NCBI GenBank assembly: GCA_051657905.1
Contig: JBOFLO010000004.1
Location: 1-50,164 of the forward strand
Direction: 5' to 3'
DNA length: 50,164 nt
Source of the DNA: JBOFLO01 sp051657905
Lineage (GTDB): Bacteria > Patescibacteriota > Gracilibacteria > UBA1369
Shown here in pieces: positions 41,392 through 48,896 of the stretch. The position numbers were made by a program, and so were the translations under genes. The notes beneath the pieces were generated by a model that saw only the letters and a program-made list of their open reading frames with translations, was not told where the DNA came from and made no database searches. Each line of letters begins with the position of its first letter. Within the stretch, counting starts at the first letter, position 1.

Positions 41392-44300
41392 ATGGCCCCA
41401 GACAAACTACCTCAAGATCCAACAGACAATCTCGACTATCAAGCCGAGGCCAAAACCTATGGCTTTGAAAATGAAATTAATCCAGAAATCAAACGTCTGG
41501 AAGAATTAAAAAAATCCCGCGAAGAAGTACTTGGAAAAAGCCGCGAAAGTCTTAATCTTTTGAAAGAAGATCAATCATTGCGCTGGAGAAATGTCCGTTC
41601 TGAAATTGATTTAAAAACTGATCCGCAAAATGACGATGCCCAAATTCCCGATTACGAAGGCTGGTCCTGGGTCGGTGAAGATGAAAATGTCGAAAATCCA
41701 GTACGTCATACTCTTAATGGTTATCTTTACGCCAATAATATTTTCTTTGGCGGAGGCTCCGAAGGCCGAGTAGCCAGCGATAAAGTATTTGCCAAAGCCG
41801 TTGAACTTTACGACAATTCTGACGACGGTATTACCAACTTAGATTCATATTTTTCTCAAAAACACTTGGATTCCGACCTCGGATTAAAAGGTTATTTAGG
41901 CGAAGCTTCTGAATTCTCCAAATTCGATTCAGTCAAAGGTGCTATCGCTGGTTTACTTAAACTTGCCGATGAAAATATTGGTAAAAAAGACGAGCACAAA
42001 AAATACTCCGATTATTTACGCAGCGAATTCAAAAAATTAAGCGGCAAGGAATATCAAAAAAGCGAAGAAAAACAATTGGAATTATTATTCAAAATTAAAT
42101 CCCCTTTCGAAGTAATCGGCCGTCGTAATGACTGGCGTATCGCCTTCGGCAAAATGGAAGACCTCACCGATCCTACCAAAGACGATGCTCTAATCGATGA
42201 TTATCCAGGAACAGGTAAGGATGATGCTGATAATTCTACCCGTCATAATTTAAGCGGTTATATGTACGGAGCTTACTTATTTAATGGTGGTGATCGTGAT
42301 GGCCAAAAAGCCGCCGATTCTGTCATGGATGAAGCTCATAAATTATTTAAAAATTCAGACGAAGGTTTATTTAATGCAGGTACAGCTTTTGAAGACAGCC
42401 ATCTAAAAGATAACATGGGCCTTGGTCCTTATTTAAAGCAAGCAGCCGATTATACCAATAGTGAAAAAGTTAAAGGGGCTATCGCCGGTTTATTGAAATA
42501 CACAGAAGAAATGTCTGAAGACGAATCAGCCGAAAAATCCAAAAAACAATTCTACAATAAATATCTTCATGAACAATTGGATTTGATTAGTCCCGAAATG
42601 GATGAATCAGCTCAATTTGGAATTCTCTCCGGCATTCTTTCACCTGATCAATTAATAAAAGAAAACACTGAGAAGGAAGCCATAACTTTGGCTGATCAAT
42701 TCCTTAGTCTCTATCAACAACATCCGGATTTTAAATTCAATAACAAGGACATTCTTGCCTTTATCGAAAATAAAGTAGGCGAACAAACCGCCGATGAACA
42801 ACTTGAATTCCAAGAAAAATTAAAAGTCGCCGCCAACACTGAAGTAATGGTTTTCACTCATCTTCGTACCACTAAACACATGGTGGATTTACCTTCATTA
42901 TTTCATCAAATCAAAGCCACCAATTTACAGCTCAAACCAAAATACCTCTCCGATGAAGAAATTCAATCGCTTGAAGATCAAAACAAAGCCTTAATTGACC
43001 GTTTCGCTAAAAACTTTGCCATTTCTCCTATCAAACCTTTAGAAAAACGCATTGAAGATAGAGATTTAGAAAGCTTATACAATTTGGAACAAGAATCTTT
43101 CCAACAATTAAATTTACTTTCTGAACGTCTTACCGAAGTAAATGAAATCAAAGCCGGTAAACGAAAAGTGGAAGTTAATCCTGCTACAGCCGCAGCCGTT
43201 ATTCCGGAATTACTCGACCCATATGAATCAGGCTGGGCCAATGCTGAAGATGTTTCTTCTAATTTAGGTAATTTTACTGGAACTTTGGAAGTACGTTCCA
43301 GTTCTGAAACTGAAACCGTTAAGGCACGTACACATGAGGGTAAAATTTTCGGTTCTGGATTAATCAGCGGAACAGAAGTTACTCGCACCGAGGAAGATGC
43401 CAAAATCCCTGCCAAAAAAGTTGAAAATAATATTTTCGTTTTAGTAACTTACAAAGGCGAAAAAATTTGGATATCCGAAGATTATCTCTTCGAAAAATCC
43501 GCCTCCACACCCGACCTCCCATCCACCCCCGCCCCTACCGAAGACCCTAAATCCGCCCAAAAAATCGAAAATCCCCGCCAAGGCTTTTACGGTCCTTCCA
43601 ACATGGACATAACTTTCAACCGCCTTCAAAGCGAATTGGAAACCAATCCAAGCGGCTCTTCCTTCGACTTATTTTTCAACGAAGCTATCCTCCCTTGTCG
43701 TGTCAGTAGACAGGCCGATGGCTACCATCTAGACTACGGCAATAATGACGTCGGTCAGGGCAAACTCCCTACCTTCCCCAATTTACAAGTCCTGCGTGAC
43801 TACATTGAAAACGGTTCATTTTACCAAATGCTCACATTCAATTTATTGAAATCCAAAACCGTTTGGGAAAGAGCAGGCGTGAAAGGTTTTATCGATGAAG
43901 CTTTAGAATTAAAAGTAACCGGTCCAAATAAATTGTATGTAGAATTGGACTGGCATCGTAACCAACCTTTTGAAACAGGAAATGCTAAAGTTAAATTAGA
44001 GGTTATGAAAAAAGGAACAATTCATTATCATATTGATAAGGAATATGTCGGACCAAACAGTGAAAACACTCGCGACGGTTATGCAGCAAACTTCAAACAA
44101 TTAGTAGAACAATTACATCACGCCAAAGATTGGTCGGAAAAATATGAAGACAATGAAGATAAAGAAGATTTCAACGCCATTTCCAATCGTGAAAAATTAA
44201 TGACCGACATCGCCGACGGCCGTTTTTACACACAAGCCGCAGGCATTATCGGCCAACATTATGATTTCAACAGTTGGGTAAATCGTGGTTTCGCCACCAT

Positions 44301-44553
44301 GAGGCTTAATTGGGATAAATCCACAGCCAATTCCGACAAACAACGTTCTTACTACAATCCCGAATTTTCAGTACGCCTAAATCCCGACAATTCCTATTCT
44401 TTCAAATTACTAAATTCCACCGGCCCACAAAACGCCCGAGTTGCCTATATCGGCCGTGCCAACTCTCTAAATGAAGTATTTTCCAAAACAGCAGAAATCA
44501 AAGCCGCCCCACAAAATTACCTCAAAACTGATCAAGCCAATCTAACTATTTAA
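41392..44553 (+). CDS. 1053-aa protein with an internal duplication of ~155 residues
   Basis: Cytoplasmic-looking protein of unknown function. After a short coiled coil (35-62), two related units follow at ~63-218 and ~247-402. Matching segments include RHTLNGYLYANNIFFGGGSE against RHNLSGYMYGAYLFNGGDRD, NSDDGITN against NSDEGLFN, GLKGYLGEASEF against GLGPYLKQAADY, and the shared VKGAIAGLLK. A helical centre (420-600) is followed by a beta-rich segment that could be SH3-like (~623-703, GNFTGTLEVRSSSE...YKGEKIWISEDYL), a Pro/Thr linker, and a C-terminal half with repeated charged/aromatic blocks. It has its own promoter and ends the 17-kb block. Confidence 0.7.
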   Translation: MAPDKLPQDPTDNLDYQAEAKTYGFENEINPEIKRLEELKKSREEVLGKSRESLNLLKEDQSLRWRNVRSEIDLKTDPQNDDAQIPDYEGWSWVGEDENVENPVRHTLNGYLYANNIFFGGGSEGRVASDKVFAKAVELYDNSDDGITNLDSYFSQKHLDSDLGLKGYLGEASEFSKFDSVKGAIAGLLKLADENIGKKDEHKKYSDYLRSEFKKLSGKEYQKSEEKQLELLFKIKSPFEVIGRRNDWRIAFGKMEDLTDPTKDDALIDDYPGTGKDDADNSTRHNLSGYMYGAYLFNGGDRDGQKAADSVMDEAHKLFKNSDEGLFNAGTAFEDSHLKDNMGLGPYLKQAADYTNSEKVKGAIAGLLKYTEEMSEDESAEKSKKQFYNKYLHEQLDLISPEMDESAQFGILSGILSPDQLIKENTEKEAITLADQFLSLYQQHPDFKFNNKDILAFIENKVGEQTADEQLEFQEKLKVAANTEVMVFTHLRTTKHMVDLPSLFHQIKATNLQLKPKYLSDEEIQSLEDQNKALIDRFAKNFAISPIKPLEKRIEDRDLESLYNLEQESFQQLNLLSERLTEVNEIKAGKRKVEVNPATAAAVIPELLDPYESGWANAEDVSSNLGNFTGTLEVRSSSETETVKARTHEGKIFGSGLISGTEVTRTEEDAKIPAKKVENNIFVLVTYKGEKIWISEDYLFEKSASTPDLPSTPAPTEDPKSAQKIENPRQGFYGPSNMDITFNRLQSELETNPSGSSFDLFFNEAILPCRVSRQADGYHLDYGNNDVGQGKLPTFPNLQVLRDYIENGSFYQMLTFNLLKSKTVWERAGVKGFIDEALELKVTGPNKLYVELDWHRNQPFETGNAKVKLEVMKKGTIHYHIDKEYVGPNSENTRDGYAANFKQLVEQLHHAKDWSEKYEDNEDKEDFNAISNREKLMTDIADGRFYTQAAGIIGQHYDFNSWVNRGFATMRLNWDKSTANSDKQRSYYNPEFSVRLNPDNSYSFKLLNSTGPQNARVAYIGRANSLNEVFSKTAEIKAAPQNYLKTDQANLTI

Positions 44554-44556
44554 CAA

Positions 44557-44583
44557 AATAGCCCTCAAAAATTGAAGGCTATT
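44557..44583 (-). terminator. Terminator-like hairpin at the 3' end of RNA copy A
   Basis: AATAGCC (44557-44563) pairs with GGCTATT (44577-44583), with four more pairs after a mismatch. On the minus strand it is followed by TTTTG. The position matches the better terminator of copy B. It may also end the 1053-aa gene transcript. Confidence 0.55.
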
Positions 44584-44722
44584 CTTGCAGCACAGGCAAA
44601 ATTGATTTCGTCCTACATATTATACGGGCTGATTGTGGTGGAAGCAAGGGGAGTCGAACCCCTAAAATTTGATTTGACGAAATCAATTTTGCACCAAGCT
44701 ACCCCCACGCCAATCAGCTTAT
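44557..44722 (-). ncRNA. tRNA-like pseudoknotted RNA, copy A
   Basis: In minus-strand order: helix 1 5' arm GCTGATTG (44718-44711), GGGGGTAGCTTGGTGC (D-loop-like), helix 2 5' arm GCAAAATTGATTTCGTC (44692-44676), T-arm AGGGG-TTCGACT-CCCCT (44663-44647), CTTCCACCA like a tRNA 3' end, helix 1 3' arm CAATCAGC (44635-44628), helix 2 3' arm GACGAAATCAATTTTGC (44612-44596; 17 perfect pairs), then the hairpin at 44557. Order 1-2-1'-2' is a pseudoknot. Against copy B, helix 1 changes U-A to C-G, and helix 2 changes U-A to C-G and C-G to U-G at matching sites. A local hairpin of the helix 2 5' arm with AAATCAAATTTT is a conserved alternative. It begins ~50 nt after the FemAB gene. Identity unknown. Confidence 0.68.
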
Positions 44723-44769
44723 TTCCAAATTAATACCTCCTTATTAACAAATCTTAAAATTTGTCTAAA

Positions 44770-45801
44770 TTATCTTTTAAATTTTTTCTTTAGCCATTTC
44801 ACCAATCTCATTATCCAATAAACTGGCATATTGAAGATTTTTTCCTGTGCCGGTTGATAATCGACTCTTTTCCCACCAAATTTCAATTTAAAATCAGTCA
44901 CGCCCGTCCACTCATGGTTCTCCCCCGCCCCTTCCGGCGCCACTCCCAAAAAATCATAATATTTCATCCCATCCTCTTTCGCCGCCTTAATAGCCGTCCA
45001 TTGCAGTAAATAAGGAGCCATCACATTTCTATATTCATTCCCCGAAACCCCAAAATAATAAATCGCCGTATCTTTAAAAAAAGTTACGATTATCCCCGAA
45101 ATCACTTTCCCTTCATATTCAGCCAAATAAAGCCTCGCTTTCCCATCTAATTTCTCCACCATATTCTGATAATACTTCAGCCCATGACCGGAAAACCCAT
45201 CCCTTGAAGTAGTTTCTTTCAATAAACTATAAAAATTCTCCCAATCTTTTTCCGTTTCTCCAACTCTCACCTTCACCCCTTTTTTCTCAGCCACTTTAAT
45301 ATTATATCTCCCCTTAGGCTTCATTTGAGCCAAAATATCCTGCTCACTTCCACTCAAATCCAAAATCAAGGTATTCTCCGGCTGATAATGCGCATGCGCT
45401 TTCCTAAACCCCCACTTCCCCCAATCCCCACCCCCAACCGGCTCCACACGTAAAAACACCGCTCGCTCCGCTCGCCCCACCTCCTCAGCTTTCTCCATAA
45501 AAGCACTCATTTCCGCATCTCTATCTTTCCCCAAAAGCGGCCCTCTCGGCACATAAAGCCAACATCTCCCCCCCGGCAATTTCTGTTTAATAATCAGCGC
45601 TCCCCCGCTTAATTCACCCTTTCCATCAGCATTTTCTAGCCCAATCAGCCAAAATTTATCCCGCATTTTCTCCAAAGCCTGAAATTCCCCCCACTCCACA
45701 ATTTGATGAATATTCCCAAACTCATGTGCGCCCACCATTCGGTTAAAACGCCCACGATCAGCTTCCAAACTCAATATTTTAGCTATTTTAGACAAATCCA
45801 A
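44770..45801 (-). CDS. FemAB-like aminoacyltransferase (peptidoglycan cross-bridge)
   Basis: Member of the FemAB/FemX family, which adds amino acids to the stem peptide of lipid II from aminoacyl-tRNA on the cytoplasmic face. Family marks are HEFGNIHQIVEWGEFQAL at the start, the two-GNAT-fold layout, LQWTAIKAAKEDGMKYYDFLGVAPEG and GVTDFKLKFGGKRVDYQPA near the end. Length 343 aa is normal. The basic C-terminus (RLVKWLKKKFKR) may touch the membrane. The start is a TTG at 45801; a nearby downstream TTG is also possible. RNA copy A lies just downstream. Confidence 0.85.
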   Translation of the reverse strand: MDLSKIAKILSLEADRGRFNRMVGAHEFGNIHQIVEWGEFQALEKMRDKFWLIGLENADGKGELSGGALIIKQKLPGGRCWLYVPRGPLLGKDRDAEMSAFMEKAEEVGRAERAVFLRVEPVGGGDWGKWGFRKAHAHYQPENTLILDLSGSEQDILAQMKPKGRYNIKVAEKKGVKVRVGETEKDWENFYSLLKETTSRDGFSGHGLKYYQNMVEKLDGKARLYLAEYEGKVISGIIVTFFKDTAIYYFGVSGNEYRNVMAPYLLQWTAIKAAKEDGMKYYDFLGVAPEGAGENHEWTGVTDFKLKFGGKRVDYQPAQEKIFNMPVYWIMRLVKWLKKKFKR

Positions 45802-45918
45802 AAATATATTTTACCTGCCGATTGTCGCACAAAATCGCTTAAATAACGATGGAAATTTTCCCAATCAGCCAAAAATACCCCCACAATCACTACTTTTTCA
45901 ATATTCTCCCCCAGATAG

Positions 45919-45947
45919 TTGATTTTTTGTTGAATTACTGCTATTAT
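45919..45947 (+). promoter_or_regulatory. Promoter of the pilin gene
   Basis: TTGATT (45919-45924), 17-bp spacer, TATTAT (45942-45947) with an extended TG. The ATG is at 45984, with an A-rich leader. Confidence 0.65.
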
Positions 45948-45983
45948 CATAGGAGTTAAATAAAAAGTTAACAAAAAACAAAC

Positions 45984-46400
45984 ATGACCAGCGCAAAAAC
46001 TCTTAAAGCACTAGCTTTGAATTCTAAAAAAGCCATCGCAACCGCTTTGGTAACTATTCTTGGAACTGCACTTTTCGGTATCACTGCCGTATCTGCCCAA
46101 GGTGGTTTCATTACTCCTACTGACAATCCTAACGCTGTTGCATCTGCTACAGGTGGTGAAGGAAGTGCCAGAGCTTTAGTACTTACAATCGTCAACTTCT
46201 TCCTTGGATTCCTCGGTTTAGTTGCCGTATTAATGGTGATCTATGGTGGTGTACTAGTTATGACCGCCGCAGGTGACGCTGACAAAGCGAGTACAGGTAA
46301 GAAAATCTTACTTTACGCTGTAATCGGTATCGTTATCATCTTATTATCATTCGCCTTCGTGAATACTATCCTTTCTGCCGGATCCGGAACACAGGCTTAA
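45984..46400 (+). CDS. TrbC/VirB2-like type IV secretion pilin
   Basis: A 138-aa small exported protein. A long signal peptide (SKKAIATALVTILGTALFGITAVSAQ, cut after ~SAQ) precedes a Gly/Asn-rich stretch. Two membrane helices (ALVLTIVNFFLGFLGLVAVLMVIYGGVLVM and KKILLYAVIGIVIILLSFAFVNTIL) flank the loop TAAGDADKASTGKK. This is the T4SS_pilin layout often seen as a stand-alone gene in CPR genomes. No other T4SS gene is nearby. Strong promoter and a strong terminator suggest high expression. Codon use is even, with many GGT, GTA and ATC codons. Confidence 0.85.
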   Translation: MTSAKTLKALALNSKKAIATALVTILGTALFGITAVSAQGGFITPTDNPNAVASATGGEGSARALVLTIVNFFLGFLGLVAVLMVIYGGVLVMTAAGDADKASTGKKILLYAVIGIVIILLSFAFVNTILSAGSGTQA

Positions 46401-46433
46401 GCAAGAGCAAACTAGCCTCTCAAAAGTTTCAAC

Positions 46434-46460
46434 AAAAGCCCCTCTAACCGAGGGGCTTTT
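46434..46460 (+). terminator. Strong rho-independent terminator after the pilin gene
   Basis: AAAAGCCCCTC (46434-46444), loop TAACC, GAGGGGCTTTT (46450-46460): a perfect 11-bp stem with T-tail. A TTGACA (46464-46469) follows at once, perhaps the -35 of the next gene, though no good -10 is seen. Confidence 0.88.
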
Positions 46461-46512
46461 TATTTGACAAAAAAAGGCTAAATACTCACAATATAACCTA
46501 CATAAGTGCACT

Positions 46513-47844
46513 ATGAATAAAAAGCGCTACGCCGCAATTATAGAAACCGACCACGGGGTGCTTCTCGTACAAGAAAAAAAGGACAAAGAAGTCCCCCATC
46601 GTTTAAATTCCGTTCTTAACAGTCTTCGTAAACTGGATATAGTTCCGGAAACTTTTGGAGACAACAGTCAACTTCTCCAAACCATGAATTTAAGCTTAAT
46701 AAGCTTATTAGAGGGGTATTTGAGTTCGCCACCTCTTAATCCAGAGCCAAACTTAATTCGTAAAAATCAAATCTTTCAACAAATTTGGCGCTTTGTTCAA
46801 TTATTGGAAAAGCTCCCTGAACAACTAAAACTGGAGTTAAAGTTGGGGGATTTAATCAGAGACGTTAATATTATTAGTATCATTATTCATGGCCGTTATT
46901 CACTTCCTGGAGGTGGTATGGAAGAGCGCGACGAAGGTCAACCAGCACGAACAATTATTCGAGAAATTGAAGAAGAATTGCGTTTAAGGGTAGCGAGAGT
47001 TGATCACGCTTTCACCCTTACCGGAGAAAAACGCACTCATGAAATGTACCGTGTGAAAGTTTTTGGCAGATTAGAGCCCAATCTGAATGAGATATCGGGC
47101 ATTGGGTTTTTAAATAATGTAAATACTTTTCCCATCAATACGACCTTTTTCATGGGTCATGTAGTCTGGCTCTACACTAATTACATAATGAGTAATAAGG
47201 CCGGGCTAAATCGCGAAGATGTGCTTAAAACTCACCGCGCGCCCAATATGACCGTTCTGGATGAAGATATTCGACGCTTATTTGTTCAACGGGCTTATGT
47301 TGCTAGTTTAAGAGCTAAAACTAAAGAGTTTGAAGTGTCTCTCCCCACCTCCACCGACCGCCTCTTAATAGAATATAATCAGCACGCCAAAGCTGCTGGT
47401 AAGCCGGTTTATAATGATGACTACACTATTGCCGAATTCTGCTCAGAAACCCATATTCAAGAACCCACTTATAGCCCAGCTCTATCACCGCAAGAAATGG
47501 CCAATGCCGTTTTTTCACCAGCCCCAAAAACTTCCGATTCTCAGGAATTATATATTGGAGAAGCCATTCCCGGGCCTGATCAAATTGTTGCCACCTCTTC
47601 AACCAAAGTAGCTGAGTTACTTACCCCCTTTATGATTTCAGAAGATGCAGAATTTAGCTCTCCAGATAGCGATATTCAGTATAATCCCCAGGAGGAAGCC
47701 AAAAAACCTTTTAACGCTAAAAAGTCAGGTTCCCACGCCCTACCCACTTCCACTCAAGGCAGACAAAGTTTGCGCCGCCGTGGCACCTTTGCTAAGCCAT
47801 TAATTAAAACTAGCCAATTTCGCCCACAAAAGAAAAAGGCTTAA
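46513..47844 (+). CDS. Nudix hydrolase-domain protein with long disordered tail, 443 aa
   Basis: The Nudix box is at ~133-155: PGGGMEERDEGQPARTIIREIEEELRLR. It fits GX5EX7REUXEE except for one extra residue before the REIEEE helix, so catalysis is probable but not certain. Unusually, about 75 residues (HRLNSVLNSLRKLD...GDLIRDVNIISII) are inserted between the first strand (YAAIIETDHGVLLVQE) and the box. After residue ~240 the chain is polar and ends with a basic tail (GRQSLRRRGTFAKPLIKTSQFRPQKKKA). Substrate unknown. Its stop overlaps the opposing membrane gene by 4 bp. Confidence 0.8.
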   Translation: MNKKRYAAIIETDHGVLLVQEKKDKEVPHRLNSVLNSLRKLDIVPETFGDNSQLLQTMNLSLISLLEGYLSSPPLNPEPNLIRKNQIFQQIWRFVQLLEKLPEQLKLELKLGDLIRDVNIISIIIHGRYSLPGGGMEERDEGQPARTIIREIEEELRLRVARVDHAFTLTGEKRTHEMYRVKVFGRLEPNLNEISGIGFLNNVNTFPINTTFFMGHVVWLYTNYIMSNKAGLNREDVLKTHRAPNMTVLDEDIRRLFVQRAYVASLRAKTKEFEVSLPTSTDRLLIEYNQHAKAAGKPVYNDDYTIAEFCSETHIQEPTYSPALSPQEMANAVFSPAPKTSDSQELYIGEAIPGPDQIVATSSTKVAELLTPFMISEDAEFSSPDSDIQYNPQEEAKKPFNAKKSGSHALPTSTQGRQSLRRRGTFAKPLIKTSQFRPQKKKA

Positions 47845-48089
47845 GATCCAAAGCCAGTCCGAATCAAAACAATCAAAGCAATTGCCGTCCAAATAATATT
47901 AAGAACCATCGGCTGATAGGCCTTTTTGGTATAACTGATAATCATAATTCCCACCCCACCGGCTATATTCAAAATATGATACCAAAAACTATTTGATTGG
48001 ATAATCAAAAAGCTATTCAGGAAATAAGCCAAAACAATCATCGCCGTTCCAGCCCAGCCTACAATCTCAGCAATTAAATTTTTTTGCAT
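47841..48089 (-). CDS. Small CBU_0592-like membrane protein, 82 aa
   Basis: Three hydrophobic helices: AEIVGWAGTAMIVLAYFLNSF, FWYHILNIAGGVGIMIISYTKKAYQP, MVLNIIWTAIALIVLIRT. The pattern matches the CBU_0592-like family of small integral membrane proteins of unknown function, with the typical YQPMVLNIIW. The frame opens at 48140, inside tRNA-like DNA; ATG 48089 is chosen, giving MQKNLIAEIVGW. Converges with the Nudix gene, overlapping it by 4 bp. Confidence 0.75.
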   Translation of the reverse strand: MQKNLIAEIVGWAGTAMIVLAYFLNSFLIIQSNSFWYHILNIAGGVGIMIISYTKKAYQPMVLNIIWTAIALIVLIRTGFGS

Positions 48090-48103
48090 GGAAGTTTTTA
48101 TTT

Positions 48104-48134
48104 TGGTCGTACGACTCATGGAATCGAACACGGG
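48104..48134 (-). pseudogene. Possible tRNA 3'-half remnant downstream of tRNA-Pro
   Basis: On the minus strand, CCGTGTTCGATTCCATG resembles a T-arm (CGTG/CATG stem, TTCGATTC loop), and it is followed by AGTCGTACGACCA, like a tRNA 3' end with CCA. No 5' half is present. It begins 29 bp past the end of tRNA-Pro. It may be a decayed tRNA or an attachment-like scar; weak evidence. Confidence 0.3.
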
Positions 48135-48162
48135 CACCATTAAATTTTTTTAATAAATTTAA

Positions 48163-48238
48163 TGGTCGGGGAGCAGGGACTCGAACCCTGGACCTCATGG
48201 TCCCAAACCATGCGCGCTACCAACTGCGCTACACCCCG
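48163..48238 (-). tRNA. tRNA-Pro (anticodon TGG), CCA encoded
   Basis: Minus strand: acceptor CGGGGTG pairs with CTCCCCG (one U-U mismatch). D-arm TAGCGCAGTTGGTAGCGC. Anticodon stem-loop CATGG-TTTGGGA-CCATG with TGG at 34-36. T-arm CAGGGTTCGAGTCCCTG. A discriminator A and encoded CCA end it at 48163. A small hairpin (48138-48166, CCATTAAATT arms) overlaps the CCA. Confidence 0.95.
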
Positions 48239-48316
48239 ACAAAGCTCCTGAATTTTAAGTGAACCCCCTCCAATAGTCAATCTTTAGTAAAATCTAAGGC
48301 AAACTAATGGAATTTA

Positions 48317-48345
48317 TTGAAAATAAGCCGCTTTTCTGCCACAAT
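48317..48345 (+). promoter_or_regulatory. Promoter of the PRC-barrel-like gene
   Basis: TTGAAA (48317-48322), 17-bp spacer, CACAAT (48340-48345) with an extended TG two bases ahead. The ATG is at 48366. Confidence 0.55.
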
Positions 48346-48365
48346 AAACACATCATAATTCGCTT

Positions 48366-48896
48366 ATGCTCATACCAATTAAACAGTTTTCCAGAATTCC
48401 CGTAATCAGCTCTGATCAGCGCGTTATTTGTCGTCTAAAAAAGCCAATTATCGATCCCGAAAACGGTAAAGTCATAGCTTTTCAAACCAATCACTCCCCT
48501 CACCCATTCTTATCTATCCAGGATGTCGCTTCTTTAAACATTCAAGCCTTGCAGCTATCTCTTCATTATGAGTTTCACCCTTTGGAAGATTTAGTCAGAG
48601 TAAATAAAATTCTCGATCAAAAAATCAAAATTCTTTACAACAAAGTTAAAACCGAATCCGGCGACTACCTTGGCCGGGTAATCAATTTCGAAATTGACCC
48701 CGAAGCCCTGGTTCTCCATCATCTCAAAGTACAAAAACGCCATTTCCATCTAATCAAAGGCCTTCCTCGTCTTATTCATCAAAAAAACATTCTAGAAATC
48801 ACCCGCTCCCAAATCACCGTCCGCGATTCCACCCTCAAGCTTTCTTTACTGGAAGAAACCCCTCAAAAATCTTTCAGCGAACAGCCGGCTATTTAA
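48366..48896 (+). CDS. PRC-barrel-like protein, 176 aa
   Basis: Two similar beta-rich units: SRIPVISSDQRVICRLKKPIIDPENGKVIAF (8-40) and KILYNKVKTESGDYLGRVINFEIDPEALVLHHLKVQK (~87-122). Each has the pattern of a PRC-barrel (beta-barrel with a Gly-x-Val-x-Asp turn). Such domains bind partners in RNA processing or photosynthetic complexes; the partner here is unknown. No signal peptide. Overlaps ybeY tail to tail by 8 bp, so the two mRNAs are complementary at their ends. Confidence 0.65.
   Translation: MLIPIKQFSRIPVISSDQRVICRLKKPIIDPENGKVIAFQTNHSPHPFLSIQDVASLNIQALQLSLHYEFHPLEDLVRVNKILDQKIKILYNKVKTESGDYLGRVINFEIDPEALVLHHLKVQKRHFHLIKGLPRLIHQKNILEITRSQITVRDSTLKLSLLEETPQKSFSEQPAI

Noticed and set aside
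44557..44722. Calling the tRNA-like RNA (and its copy at 15834) an ordinary tRNA gene
   Set aside because: The T-arm is good, but no 7-bp acceptor matches the 3' CTTCCACCA, and the long-range 17-bp helix and pseudoknot order do not fit a cloverleaf.
46464..46497. Promoter for the Nudix gene from TTGACA at 46464
   Set aside because: The nearest -10-like TATAAC (46492) is 22 bp away, too far; the gene may use another site or read-through.
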